A stretch of 64,000 nucleotides of DNA from BPIH01 sp042408535 (GCA_042408535.1 JBHORA010000076.1:1-64000); one strand, 5' to 3'; positions 32,730 to 43,071 are shown, counted from the first letter of the stretch. Translations and numbers: made by a program. The notes: a model not told the origin generated them from the sequence alone.

Positions 32730-32885
32730 CCGGGACTCACCTCGTGGCTCGTAGGTTGACGTCGCTGCCCCGCTCCGGCGCTCCAGCACTCCGTGGCGGG
32801 GCTCGCGAGTTCGTCGACACCGCCGCCGACCGAACGTCGCCTGGGGCCTCATCCTACCGCAGCCGGGTTGGGCCGGGCAGCACGG

Positions 32886-32928
32886 TTATCCACAGGTTCG
32901 TCGAGTTGTGCACCGTCGTTGTGGATAT
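32886..32928. promoter_or_regulatory. Two DnaA-box-like 9-mers
   Basis: TTATCCACA at 32886-32894 is a perfect E. coli-type DnaA box. The reverse complement of 32920-32928 is ATATCCACA, one mismatch from consensus. A third, weaker TTGTGCACC lies between them. Two boxes in a 70% GC genome are unlikely to be chance, but are too few for a confident origin. Confidence 0.55.
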
Positions 32929-33068
32929 CTCGCGGACGTTCGCCTCGCTCCTTCGGCGCTGATGGCTGGTCCGGCTGCGGCCCCGAACGGGGACGGCAGC
33001 TGCCATTGTCGCCGTCCCGCCACCCCGGGCGGAGCCAGGTGGGAGCGTCGGCCTCTATGATGTCGGCC

Positions 33069-33086
33069 TGTCTTTGCGTACGGACA
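33069..33086. promoter_or_regulatory. Candidate parS site 2
   Basis: TGTCTTTGCGTACGGACA, an exact copy of the site inside parB, 30 bp upstream of the carboxylase GTG. Confidence 0.6.
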
Positions 33087-33115
33087 CGACGAAGCCGAGA
33101 CGAGGGAGGACGGCG

Positions 33116-34663
33116 GTGCCGACGAACCGGGAGCGACTCGAACGCCTCGAGCGACTGCGAGCCCAGGCGCGGCTCGGCGGGGGTCAAGAGCGGATCGATC
33201 GCCAACACGCGGCTGGGAAGCTGACCGCCCGAGAGCGGCTCGACCTCCTCCTCGATCCGGGCTCCTTCGTCGAGCTCGACGCCTTCGTCACCCACCGGAC
33301 GACGTCCTTCGACATGGAGCGGATCCTCGGCGATGGGGTCGTGACCGGCCACGGGACGATCGACGGCCGCCTCGTCTTCGTCTTCAGCCAGGACTTCACC
33401 GTCTTCGGCGGGTCCCTCTCTGAGGCCTATGCCGAGAAAATCTGCAAGATCATGGATTTGGCCATGAAGGTCGGGGCGCCGATCATCGGCCTCAACGACT
33501 CCGGCGGGGCGCGGATCCAGGAGGGGGTCGCCTCGCTCGGGGGCTATGCGGAGATCTTCCTCCGCAATGTCCTCGCCTCGGGGGTCGTTCCCCAGCTCTC
33601 GGTCATCATGGGTCCTTGTGCCGGTGGAGCCGTCTACTCCCCGGCGATGACCGACTTCACGATCATGGTCGAAGGGACGAGCTACATGTTCGTCACCGGT
33701 CCGAACGTCGTCCGGACCGTCACCCACGAGGACGTCGACAGCGAGTTCCTCGGCGGCGCGACGACCCACACGACGAAGAGCGGTGTCGCCCACCTCGCCG
33801 CCCCCGACGAGGCGAGCGCCCTCGACCTCGTTCGCCGACTTCTCTCCTACTTGCCCCAGAACAACCTCGACGATCCGCCCGTCGTCGCCAGCGACGATCC
33901 GCCCGACCGGGCCGACCCCCTCCTCGACGAGATCGTCCCCGAGGATCCGCGGAAGCCCTACGACATGCGGACCGTCATCGAGCGGGTCGTCGACGACGGC
34001 GTCTTCCTCGAGATCCAGCCTGCCTGGGCGCAGAACATCATCGTCGGCTTCGCGCGCCTCGGAGGGCGGAGCGTCGGCGTTGTCGCCCAGCAGCCCTCGG
34101 TCCTGGCCGGTGCCCTCGACATCGACGCCTCGGTGAAGGCGGCCCGCTTCGTTCGCACCTGTGATTGCTTCAACGTCCCCCTCGTCACCTTCGTCGACGT
34201 GCCGGGTTTCCTGCCGGGTGTCGCCCAGGAGCACGGTGGGATCATCAGACACGGTGCGAAGCTTCTCTACGCCTACTGCGAGGCGACGGTCCCGAAGGTG
34301 ACCGTCATCACCCGGAAGGCGTACGGCGGCGCCTACGACGTCATGAGCAGCAAGCACATCCGCGGCGATCTCAACTTCGCCTGGCCGACGGCCGAGATCG
34401 CGGTCATGGGTGCCGAGGGGGCCGTGAACATCATCTTCCGTGACGAGATCGCCCGCTCGCCTGATCCCGAGGCGACCCGGGCGAGGCTCGTGGCGGAGTA
34501 CGAAGCCGAGTTCAACAACCCGTACGTGGCGGCCGCCCGGGGCTACATCGACGAGGTCATCCCACCCTCCGAGACCCGAAGCCGCCTCGTTCGGTCCCTC
34601 GAGGTCCTCGCCGACAAGCGCGACACGAATCCCCGCAAGAAGCATGGCAACATCCCCCTGTGA
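33116..34663 (+). CDS. pccB: Acyl-CoA carboxylase carboxyltransferase (beta) subunit, PccB-type
   Basis: 515 aa, full-length carboxyltransferase of the propionyl/acetyl-CoA class. N-terminal half with KLTARERLDLLLDPGSF, GRLVFVFSQDFTVFGGSLSEAYAEKICKIMD, SGGARIQEGVASLGGYAEIFLRN and MGPCAGGAVYSPAMTDF. C-terminal half with FARLGGRSVGVVAQQP, ALDIDASVKAARFVRTCDCFNVPLVTFVDVPGFLPG and KAYGGAYDVMSSKH. The mutase and epimerase downstream point to propionyl-CoA as substrate. GAGGGAGGA precedes GTG 33116; the upstream TTG lies inside the parS-like site and is not used. Confidence 0.93.
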   Translation: MPTNRERLERLERLRAQARLGGGQERIDRQHAAGKLTARERLDLLLDPGSFVELDAFVTHRTTSFDMERILGDGVVTGHGTIDGRLVFVFSQDFTVFGGSLSEAYAEKICKIMDLAMKVGAPIIGLNDSGGARIQEGVASLGGYAEIFLRNVLASGVVPQLSVIMGPCAGGAVYSPAMTDFTIMVEGTSYMFVTGPNVVRTVTHEDVDSEFLGGATTHTTKSGVAHLAAPDEASALDLVRRLLSYLPQNNLDDPPVVASDDPPDRADPLLDEIVPEDPRKPYDMRTVIERVVDDGVFLEIQPAWAQNIIVGFARLGGRSVGVVAQQPSVLAGALDIDASVKAARFVRTCDCFNVPLVTFVDVPGFLPGVAQEHGGIIRHGAKLLYAYCEATVPKVTVITRKAYGGAYDVMSSKHIRGDLNFAWPTAEIAVMGAEGAVNIIFRDEIARSPDPEATRARLVAEYEAEFNNPYVAAARGYIDEVIPPSETRSRLVRSLEVLADKRDTNPRKKHGNIPL

Positions 34664-34754
34664 GCCGCCCGTTTCGGTACAGGATGCTCCGGCCCCACCG
34701 GAGGTGGACCGAGCGGGAGACGTCCTCCCGGCGGCGAGGACAGCTTCGGTGTCG

Positions 34755-34772
34755 TGTCTTTACGCAAAGACG
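34755..34772. promoter_or_regulatory. Candidate parS site 3
   Basis: TGTCTTTACGCAAAGACG, the best palindrome of the three (GTCTTT-RCGY-AAAGAC), in the gap between the carboxylase beta gene and the biotin carboxylase gene. Confidence 0.6.
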
Positions 34773-34806
34773 AGCGCTTCGGGAGGTTCCGATGTGACTG
34801 GCGAGG

Positions 34807-36464
34807 ATGCGCGATGAGGAGGTTCTCGTGAGGACGGGCGTCGGGCCCTCGGGCGGTCGCCCGGCAGGCCGTCGCGCTCCTCCCTTCCGGCGGGTTCTTG
34901 TCGCCAACCGCGGGGAGATCGCCGTCCGGATCATTCGGGCCTGTCGGGAGCTCGGGGTCGAGACGGTCGCCGTCTACAGTGACGCCGACGCCGCCGCCCT
35001 CCACGTTCGACTTGCCGATACCGCCGTCCGGATCGGCCTGCCGCCGCCGACGGAGAGCTACCTCCGGATCGACACGATCGTCGAGGCCGCCCTCCGGACG
35101 GGAGCCGAGGCGATCCACCCAGGCTACGGCTTCCTCTCCGAACGGGCCGCCTTCGCCCGGGCCGTCGAAGCGGCCGGGCTCGTCTTTGTTGGCCCCCCGG
35201 TGGCGACCATCGAGGCCCTCGGCGACAAGCTCGCCGCCCGGCGCCTCGCCCGCTCGGTGGGCGTCGACCCGGTCCCCGGTACCCTCGATCCCGCCCCGGC
35301 CGACGCGGCCGCAGACCTCGAGGCGCTCCTGGCCGCCGCGGAGGCGATCGGCTTCCCGCTCCTCGTCAAGGCAGCCGCCGGGGGCGGTGGCCGGGGGATG
35401 CGGCGCGTCGGCGGCCCGAAGGAGCTGCCGGCGGCCCTGGCAGCGGGTTCGGCTGAAGCCCGCTCGGCCTTCGGCGATGGCGCGGTCTACCTCGAGCGAG
35501 AGATCCGGCCCGCTCGCCACATCGAGGTCCAGCTCCTCGGCGACCGCTTCGGGGCCGTCGTCGCCCTCGGCGAGCGGGACTGCTCGATCCAGCGGCGGCA
35601 CCAGAAGCTCGTCGAGGAGGCTCCCGCTCCGGGCCTGAGCCCCGACGAGCGACGCGCCCTCCACGAGCGGGCGGTCGCCCTCGGGCGGGCGGCCGGGCTC
35701 GAGAATGCGGCGACCGTCGAGTTCCTCCGCGACGAGGCGGGGCGCTTCTGGTTCCTCGAGGTGAACACCCGGCTCCAGGTCGAGCACCCGGTCACCGAGC
35801 TCGTGACCGGGATCGACCTCGTCCACGAGCAGCTCTGGCTCGCCGCCGGGGCCCCGCTCTCGGAGCAGGTCCTGGAGGTGGCCGCGAGGGCCGCCCAGCC
35901 CGACCGGCACGCCATCGAGGTCCGGATCGCGGCCGAGGACCCGGGCCGCGACTTCGTCCCGACCCCGGGCCGGATTGGTCGCTGGCGGATGCCAGCCGGC
36001 CCGGGCGTCCGGGTCGACACGGCGGTCGAGGCCGGCGAGCGGGTTCCGCCCGAATACGACAACCTCATCGCCAAGTGCATCGTCGTCGGTCCCGACCGGC
36101 CGACGGCCATTGCCCGGCTCCGACGCGCCCTCGCCGAAACCGAGATCAGCGGGATCCAGACGACGCTGCCCTTCCACCGGGCCGTCGCCGCCGACCCCGC
36201 CTTCCTCGCGGGGGAGCTCTCGACCGATTGGGTCGCCGACCGCTACGACCCGACGGGCGATCGACTCCGGGCGGCGAGGGCGGCTGCCATCGCCGCCGGC
36301 CTGGCTGCCACGGGACCTGCCATGGCTGCCCCGGGTCCTCGACTGGGCCTGGGCGCGGGGGTGGGCGGGGGAGAGCCGGTCGGCTCGGCGGCTGCCCGTT
36401 CCGTCGGTCCGGGCCGCGATGCGAACTCCTGGCGACGGGCGGCCCGCGAGGCCGCCGTCGACCG

Positions 36465-36477
<13 letters not shown>
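34807..36477 (+). CDS. accC: Biotin carboxylase subunit of acyl-CoA carboxylase
   Basis: 556 aa ATP-grasp enzyme that carboxylates biotin with bicarbonate and ATP. FRRVLVANRGEIAVRIIRACRELG starts the domain at about residue 27, then HPGYGFLSE, KAAAGGGGRGMR (ATP loop), YLEREIRPARHIEVQLLGD, ERDCSIQRRHQKLVEEAPAP, and FLEVNTRLQVEHPVTELVTGIDLV. It ends after the C-terminal biotin carboxylase domain with an Ala/Gly/Pro-rich tail, so no biotinyl domain is fused. The next gene supplies it, with a 13-bp overlap. ATG 34807 or GTG 34828 could be the start. Confidence 0.93.
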
Positions 36478-37457
<980 letters not shown>

Positions 37458-37489
37458 GGGGACCGGGAGCGACGAAGGCCCTGGAAGCC

Positions 37490-37519
37490 CGCTTCACAGG
37501 CGAGTCCGTCGGGTAGGCT
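37490..37519 (+). promoter_or_regulatory. Promoter of the mutase gene, leaderless transcript
   Basis: TTCACA (37490-37495), 18-bp spacer, TAGGCT (37514-37519). The ATG at 37528 lies 8 bp after the -10 box, so transcription probably starts at or next to the start codon. Confidence 0.6.
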
Positions 37520-37527
37520 TGGGGGCG

Positions 37528-39216
37528 ATGAAACCCTCTGACTCCCCGGCCTCCCCGCGACCCGATCCGGGTCGCGAGCGGTGGCGGGCGACGACCCGGG
37601 CGAAGGCCCTCGCTTCAACCCCCGAACGACGCCCCCGCTTCGAGACCTCGTCGGGGATCGAGATCGCCGACCTCTACACGCCGGCCGACATCGCCGACCT
37701 CGACGAGGAGCGGGACCTCGGCCGGCCCGGTGAGTTCCCCTTCACCCGGGGGGTCCAGGCGACGATGTACCGGGGCCGCCTCTGGACGATGCGCCAGTAC
37801 GCCGGCTTCGCCACGGCCGAGGAGACGAACCGGCGCTTCCGCTACCTCCTCGAGCACGGTCAGACGGGCCTCTCGGTCGCCTTCGACCTGCCGACCCAGA
37901 TGGGCTACGACTCGGACGCTCCCCAGGCGGAGGGCGAAGTCGGCCGGGTCGGGGTGCCCATCGATTCCCTCGCCGACATGGAGGTCCTCTTCGACGGCAT
38001 CCCCCTCGGCGAGGTGAGCACGTCGATGACGATCAACGCGACGGCGCCGATCCTCCTCGCCCTCTACGTCGCCGTCGCCGAACGCCAGGGGGTGGCCCGC
38101 GACCGGATCGCCGGGACCGACCAGAACGACATCCTCAAGGAGTACATCGCCCGGGGGACGTACATCTACCCGCCCCGGCCGTCGATGCGCCTCGTCACCG
38201 ACGTCTTCGAGTTCTGCGCCCGGGAGCTCCCCCGCTTCAACACGATCAGCATCAGCGGCTACCACATGCGAGAGGCCGGGGCGACCGCGGCCCAGGAGCT
38301 CGCCTTCACCCTCGCCAACGGGATCGCCTACGTCGAAGCGGCTCTCGCACGGGGCCTCGACGTCGACGAGTTCGCCGGTCGCCTCTCCTTCTTCTTCGCC
38401 GCCTGGAGCGAGCTCCTCGAAGAGGTCGCCAAGTTCCGGGCCGCGCGTCGGATGTGGGCCCGGATCATGCGCGACCGTTTTGGTGCATCGAACATCCGTT
38501 CGATGATGTGTCGCTTCCACGTCCAGACGGCCGGCTCGTCCCTCACTGCCCAGTCGATCGACAACAACGTCGTCCGGACGACCATCCAAGCCCTCGCCGC
38601 CGTCCTCGGCGGCGCCCAGAGCCTTCACACGAACGCCCGCGATGAAGCCCTCGCCCTGCCGACCGAGGCCTCGGCCCGGCTCGCCCTCCGGACCCAGCAG
38701 ATCATCGCCTACGAGACCGGTGTCGCCGACACCCCCGACCCCCTCGCCGGCTCCTACTACGTCGAGTCGCTCACGAACGCTCTCGAGCGGGCGGCCCTCG
38801 CCTACCTGGCGGAGATCGAGGGCCTCGGCGGCACCCTCGCTGCCATCGAGGCTGGCTTCCAGCAGCGCGAGATCGCCGAGGCCGCCTACCGCGTCCAGCG
38901 CGAGATCGAGCGCGGGGACCGGATCGTCGTCGGTGTCAACCGGTTCCGGGACCCCGACAGCGAGGCCCCGCCGCCGATCCAGCGGATCGATCCCGAGGCC
39001 GAGCGCCGCCAGGTCGAGCGCGTCCGGCGGGTCCGCGCCGAGCGCGACCCAGGCGCTTGGGCTCGCGCCCTCGATCGTCTCGAGGACTGTGCCCGGGGCG
39101 GTGAGAACCTCCTGCCGGCCATCCTCGAGGCCGTTCGGGCCTACGCCACCGTCGGCGAGATCAGCGATCGCCTTCGGCGGGTCTGGGGCGAGCACCGCGA
39201 GCTCGTCGCGCTCTGA
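37528..39216 (+). CDS. Methylmalonyl-CoA mutase, catalytic (alpha/large) subunit
   Basis: 562-aa TIM-barrel subunit of the split mutase type. Features: FPFTRGVQATMYRGRLWTMRQYAGFATAEETNRRFRYLL, GLSVAFDLPTQMGYDSD, STSMTINATAPILLALYVAVAE, GTDQNDILKEYIARGTYI, SISGYHMREAGATAAQELAF and SGSSLTAQ-like GSSLTAQSIDNNVVRT, LGGAQSLHTNARDEAL. It interconverts (R)-methylmalonyl-CoA and succinyl-CoA. The B12-binding domain (DxHxxG) is not fused and no gene for it lies in this window, so the small subunit must be elsewhere. ATG 37528 is preferred over TTG 37519 because of the promoter position. Confidence 0.94.
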   Translation: MKPSDSPASPRPDPGRERWRATTRAKALASTPERRPRFETSSGIEIADLYTPADIADLDEERDLGRPGEFPFTRGVQATMYRGRLWTMRQYAGFATAEETNRRFRYLLEHGQTGLSVAFDLPTQMGYDSDAPQAEGEVGRVGVPIDSLADMEVLFDGIPLGEVSTSMTINATAPILLALYVAVAERQGVARDRIAGTDQNDILKEYIARGTYIYPPRPSMRLVTDVFEFCARELPRFNTISISGYHMREAGATAAQELAFTLANGIAYVEAALARGLDVDEFAGRLSFFFAAWSELLEEVAKFRAARRMWARIMRDRFGASNIRSMMCRFHVQTAGSSLTAQSIDNNVVRTTIQALAAVLGGAQSLHTNARDEALALPTEASARLALRTQQIIAYETGVADTPDPLAGSYYVESLTNALERAALAYLAEIEGLGGTLAAIEAGFQQREIAEAAYRVQREIERGDRIVVGVNRFRDPDSEAPPPIQRIDPEAERRQVERVRRVRAERDPGAWARALDRLEDCARGGENLLPAILEAVRAYATVGEISDRLRRVWGEHRELVAL

Positions 39217-39296
39217 CCGGGGCGACCGATGGCAAGGATGGCGGAGATCGCGTGGCCCCGCGAGGGAACGAACGAAAACGACCGAGGAGGAAGCCG

Positions 39297-39773
39297 ATGC
39301 CCGAGCTCCCGATGGTTCCCGACACCGTCCGGCGGGTCGGCCGGATCCACCATGTCGCCGTCGTCGTTCGGAACCTGGAGGCCGCTCTGCCCCTTTGGCG
39401 CGACGTCCTCGGTCTACCACTGGAGAGCGTCGCCGAGATTCCGTCCGACCGGGTTCGGATCGCCTTCCTCCCCGTCGGCGAGGCGAGGATCGAGCTCGTC
39501 GAGCCAACCGACGCGACGACCGGCGTCGCCCGCTACCTGGCCAAGCACGGCGAGGGGGTCCACCACGTCTGCTTCGAGGTGCCGAATGTCGCCGAGGCCC
39601 TGACGAGGCTTGCCATCGAGGGGATCGAGCTCATCGACACCGCCCCCCGCCGGGGCGCCGAGGGACCTGTTGCCTTCCTCCATCCTCGTTCCTGCCACGG
39701 CGTCCTCGTCGAGCTCATCGAGGCGCCGGGCGGCCCGGCTTGGGCGGCCCTCGGCTACGATCGGCGCGGCTGA
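39297..39773 (+). CDS. mce: Methylmalonyl-CoA epimerase (VOC family)
   Basis: 158 aa with two beta-alpha-beta-beta-beta modules. Likely metal ligands are seen in RIHHVAVVVRNLE (His), ARIELVEP (Glu), GVHHVCFEV (His) and GVLVELIE (Glu). It converts (S)- to (R)-methylmalonyl-CoA, the missing step between carboxylase and mutase, which fits its place right after the mutase gene. GAGGAGG lies 7 bp before ATG 39297, deciding the start. Confidence 0.92.
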   Translation: MPELPMVPDTVRRVGRIHHVAVVVRNLEAALPLWRDVLGLPLESVAEIPSDRVRIAFLPVGEARIELVEPTDATTGVARYLAKHGEGVHHVCFEVPNVAEALTRLAIEGIELIDTAPRRGAEGPVAFLHPRSCHGVLVELIEAPGGPAWAALGYDRRG

Positions 39774-39919
39774 GCGCGGCGCTCGCTGCGGCCGCCGTCG
39801 ACCTTGGCGCCATCGCGGTCGTCAGCATCGACATCGACAACGTCGGCGGCTCGACGCTCATGCTCACGGCCTCGAGAACCGCAGTCCGGCTCCTGGGCCC
39901 GCCTCGCCGATCAGCGAGG

Positions 39920-40738
39920 TCAGAGGATCTTCGAGAGGAACCCCCTCGTTCGCTCGTGTTGCGGGTTGCGGAAGAGCTCCTCTGGCGGCCCCTCCTCGAT
40001 GATCCGCCCCTCGTCCATCATGACCACCCGATTGGCTACCTCACGGGCGAACCCCATCTCATGGGTGACGACGATCATCGTCATCCCTTCCCGGGCCAGC
40101 TCCTTCATGACTTCGAGGACCTCGCCGATCATCTCCGGGTCGAGGGCCGAGGTGGGCTCGTCGAAGAGCATGAGGGCCGGCTTCATGGCCAGTGCTCGGC
40201 AGATGGCGACCCGTTGCTGCTGACCGCCCGAGAGCTCGATCGGGTACGCGGTGGCCTTGTGCTCGAGACCGACCCGGGCCAGGAGCGCCCGGGCTGTCGC
40301 CTCGGCCTCCGCTCGCGGTACCCCGCGGACCCGGACCGGAGCTTCGATGATGTTCTCGAGGGCCGTGAGGTGGGGGAACAGGTTGAAGCGCTGGAAGACC
40401 ATTCCGATCTCCTGGCGCTGTCGGGCGATGTTCCGCTCCTTGTCCTCGACGAGCTGGCCGTTCAGCTCTCGGTAGCCGATCAGGTGGCCGTTCACGAAGA
40501 TCCGCCCTCGCTGGATCTTCTCCAGGTGGTTCAGGCAGCGGATGAACGTTGTCTTCCCCGATCCCGACGGACCGATGATGACCACGACCTCTTGGCGGCG
40601 AACGGTCAGCGACACGCCGCGCAGGACGTGGAGGCGGCCGAACCACTTGTGGACGTCCCTCGCCTCGACCACGACGTCGGCGGCCGGGCGGGGGACCCCG
40701 CCGATGGCGTCGAGGAGGTCGTGGCCGACGCCGGGCAT
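39920..40738 (-). CDS. Polar amino-acid ABC transporter ATPase (GlnQ-like)
   Basis: 272 aa. Walker A GPSGSGKTT, Q-loop MVFQRFNLFPHLTALENI, signature LSGGQQQR, Walker B LMLFDEPTSALDPE and switch His in VTHEMGF. FQRFNLFPHLT and DEPTSALDPE are typical of the GlnQ/HisP subgroup. It is last in an operon with its permease and binding protein; its ATG overlaps the permease stop by 1-2 bp. Energises amino-acid import at the membrane. Confidence 0.94.
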   Translation of the reverse strand: MPGVGHDLLDAIGGVPRPAADVVVEARDVHKWFGRLHVLRGVSLTVRRQEVVVIIGPSGSGKTTFIRCLNHLEKIQRGRIFVNGHLIGYRELNGQLVEDKERNIARQRQEIGMVFQRFNLFPHLTALENIIEAPVRVRGVPRAEAEATARALLARVGLEHKATAYPIELSGGQQQRVAICRALAMKPALMLFDEPTSALDPEMIGEVLEVMKELAREGMTMIVVTHEMGFAREVANRVVMMDEGRIIEEGPPEELFRNPQHERTRGFLSKIL

Positions 40739-41619
40739 CAGCGTCCTCCACTCACGAGGCTCGGCTCGACCTCGGCTCGGCCGAAGAGGCGCTCGCGCCA
40801 GCCTGGTCCGGCGGTCGTCGCCGTGCCGCGTCCGAGCCGTCGCTCGATCCAGCCCTGGACGAAGCCCCAGATGGTCGTTAGCAGAAGGAACCAGACGGCC
40901 GCCGCGAGGAAGAACTCGAAGGGAGCGAAGAACTGGCCCTGCTTCCGGTTGAAGATCGTGTAGAGCTCGGGAACGCTGATGAGGACGAGAAGGGAGGTCG
41001 TCTTCAGCATGTTGTTGAACTCATTGCCAAGGGGCGGGACGATGACCCGGGCGGCCTGGGGGAGAATAATCCGGCGCATGGCGAGCCCGTACGTCATCCC
41101 CAGGCTCTTGGCCGCCTCCATCTGTCCCGGGTCGATGGAGAGGATCCCGGCGCGGACGATCTCCGCCATGTAGGCGCCTTCGTTGACCCCGAGGGCGAAA
41201 ATCCCGGCCTGGATCTCGCCCGGAAGCGTGACGAGGCCGAAGAGGTCGATGTCCGGCCAGGTGTAGATCTTGGCCACGCTGAGGCCGAAGAAGAAGAAGA
41301 CGATCTGGACGACAAGAGGGGTGCCACGGAAGAGCCAGATGTAGAGGTTCGCCGCGACCCGGAAGGGGACGATGCGGGACAGCTTGCCGAGGGCAGCCAG
41401 GACGCCCAGGACGACCCCAATGATCTGGCTGACGACGGCGATGGAGACGGTGAGCCAGAGGCCGCCGACGATTTGGGCGTCGGGGTGGAAGAGGGAGTCG
41501 AAGAAGTAGGACCAGTGGTACTGGTACGTGCTCGCACAGCCGGCGACGACGACCGGCAGGAGCAGGACGCTGAGCAGGGTCCCGGCCGAGCGGATCGGCC
41601 GGGACCGTGCCTCGAACAT
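40738..41619 (-). CDS. Polar amino-acid ABC transporter permease (HisM/GlnP-like)
   Basis: 293 aa with about five to six TM segments. GGLWLTVSIAVVSQIIGVVLGVLAAL opens the permease domain, LFRGTPLVVQIVFFFFGL is the family block, and EAAKSLGMTYGLAMRRIILPQAARVIVPP is the EAA loop contacting the ATPase. Only one permease gene is present, so it should act as a homodimer. Confidence 0.93.
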   Translation of the reverse strand: MFEARSRPIRSAGTLLSVLLLPVVVAGCASTYQYHWSYFFDSLFHPDAQIVGGLWLTVSIAVVSQIIGVVLGVLAALGKLSRIVPFRVAANLYIWLFRGTPLVVQIVFFFFGLSVAKIYTWPDIDLFGLVTLPGEIQAGIFALGVNEGAYMAEIVRAGILSIDPGQMEAAKSLGMTYGLAMRRIILPQAARVIVPPLGNEFNNMLKTTSLLVLISVPELYTIFNRKQGQFFAPFEFFLAAAVWFLLLTTIWGFVQGWIERRLGRGTATTAGPGWRERLFGRAEVEPSLVSGGR

Positions 41620-41641
41620 CGCCTCGGGCGATCCGGTCGGG

Positions 41642-42619
41642 TCAGGAGCGAACGGTCACCTGATCGGCCGTGATCGCACCGCTCTCGATCCCGTACTTTT
41701 TGAGGATCTGAAGGTACGTTCCGTCCTCGATCATCGAGACGAGTGCCGCCTTCACGGCGTCCTGGAGGGCTGTCTTCGTTTTGACGACGCTGATCCCCTC
41801 CAGCGCCGGCTCGAGGGGCGGGATCGGCGAGAGCTCAAACTGGTCGGGGTGCTGGACGGTGTAATAGCCGGCCACCGGCGAGTCGGCGAAGTAGGCGTCC
41901 ACCTGCCCGCTCTGGAGGGCGAGGAGCGCGTCGCTGTCTTTCTGGAACTCCTTGACGTTGATCCCGGCCTTGCCCTTATCCGTGCAGGCCTTCGAGAGAC
42001 CGTCGCCCTTGTAGTCGCCGGTCCCGTTCAGGTAATCGACCTCGGTAGTCCCCGTCTCCGCCGCGATCGACTTGCCGCACAGATCGTCGGTCGTCTTGAT
42101 CCCGGACGGGTTCCCCTTGGCGACGACGAAGGATTGCCCGGCCTGGTAGTAGGGGATCATGTTGACCTGCTTGAGGCGATCGGCGGTGATGTTCTGCTCG
42201 GAGACGATGATGTCGCACTTGCCGGCGACGAGGGCCGGGATGATCGTGTCGAAGACGGAGTTCTCGACTTGGAGAGTCAGACCGAGGCGGGTGGCGAGCT
42301 CCTGGGCGAGCTCGACGTCGGCGCCCGTCGGATTGCCCTGCTCGTCGAAGAAGACCTGAGGCGGGTAGGGGATGTCGGAGCAGACGACGAGCTTGCCGGG
42401 GAAGATGAGCTGGTCGGTCGGGACGGTGGCGACGAGACTGGGTGCCGGGGACGGCGATGGGGCCGTGCTCGGCGGCGCCGACGGTGACGCGGCGGTGGAT
42501 GGCGAGGCGGCTGCCGACGGCGGCGCGGTTGGGGTCGGGCTCGCCCCGCTGCTGCAGGCCGCTGCGACGAGGGCCGTCCCCGCGACGAGGATCGACCAGC
42601 GGAACAGGGCACGATTCAT
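41642..42619 (-). CDS. Amino-acid ABC transporter substrate-binding lipoprotein
   Basis: 325 aa. Signal peptide with lipobox LVAAAC (Cys about 22), a Ser/Ala/Pro linker to about residue 60, then a family-3 solute-binding domain: LVVCSDIPYPPQVFFDEQGNPTGADVELAQELATRLGL, DIIVSEQNITADRLKQVNMIPYY, CGKSIAAETGTTEVDYL and ADSPVAGYYT. AGGAGGTGCAG precedes the ATG, the best ribosome site in this operon, fixing the start. Which polar amino acid is bound cannot be told. Confidence 0.93.
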   Translation of the reverse strand: MNRALFRWSILVAGTALVAAACSSGASPTPTAPPSAAASPSTAASPSAPPSTAPSPSPAPSLVATVPTDQLIFPGKLVVCSDIPYPPQVFFDEQGNPTGADVELAQELATRLGLTLQVENSVFDTIIPALVAGKCDIIVSEQNITADRLKQVNMIPYYQAGQSFVVAKGNPSGIKTTDDLCGKSIAAETGTTEVDYLNGTGDYKGDGLSKACTDKGKAGINVKEFQKDSDALLALQSGQVDAYFADSPVAGYYTVQHPDQFELSPIPPLEPALEGISVVKTKTALQDAVKAALVSMIEDGTYLQILKKYGIESGAITADQVTVRS

Positions 42620-42750
42620 CTGCACCTCCTCCGGTACTTCGATCGTTGAGGCCGTCGCCTTGGGCGCGGCATCTCGTGTGGCGGGCAGCATACGCCACGA
42701 GCGGAACGGCCGTGGCGCCGCGCGGGTGGCACCGCCGAGGGCCGGCTGTC

Positions 42751-43071
42751 TCAGCCTCCGCCGGAGGCGGGCAAAAGATCCCCGAGCGGGAGCCCCGCGA
42801 CACAGAGGACGGCGGTGGCTGCGTTGGCTCGGCGAGCGAAACGGACGATGGCGGCGAGGAGCTCGGCGGCAAGGGCCACGTCGAGCCTTGTCGGTGTGAG
42901 GCCCCTCGTTCCGGAGAGCCACGCCGTCGCGATCGGCTCGAGGTCACCCTCGTCGAGGCCGGCGAACGCTTCCAGCCAGGTCCGATCGACGAGATGAACC
43001 TCCTCCTCGAGGGCGTGAGCGACCCGGTCGGGGAGAGGATGGAGGGCCGCCCGAAAGCTCGGCGGGCCCAT
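42751..43071 (-). CDS. Hypothetical protein downstream of sucD, start uncertain
   Basis: 106 aa from the only ATG in the frame: FRAALHPLPDRVAHALEEEVHLVDRTWLEAFAGLDEGDLEPIATAWLSG..., helical, no family recognised. The same frame stays open and looks coding upstream to the sucD stop (including DLVAGEIREILLAVAVGDRAGLDDPDRVVAHLPLG), a further 92 codons. No ATG, GTG or TTG occurs there; only CTG 43101 and two ATT codons could initiate. Either a non-AUG start, readthrough of the sucD TAG, or a decayed start is possible. Confidence 0.5.
   Translation of the reverse strand: MGPPSFRAALHPLPDRVAHALEEEVHLVDRTWLEAFAGLDEGDLEPIATAWLSGTRGLTPTRLDVALAAELLAAIVRFARRANAATAVLCVAGLPLGDLLPASGGG

Larger units (their letters stand above)
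32730..33115. other. Divergent parA / carboxylase intergenic region with origin-like features
   Basis: 386 bp. It contains two DnaA-box-like 9-mers (32886-32928) and candidate parS site 2 (33069-33086). A TATGAT -10-like box (33056-33061) lies just upstream of that site and would serve the carboxylase gene. No AT-rich unwinding element is evident, so I do not call it oriC. Confidence 0.5.

Noticed and set aside
32886..32928. Calling this a full oriC
   Set aside because: Only two good DnaA boxes and no AT-rich unwinding stretch or dnaA gene.
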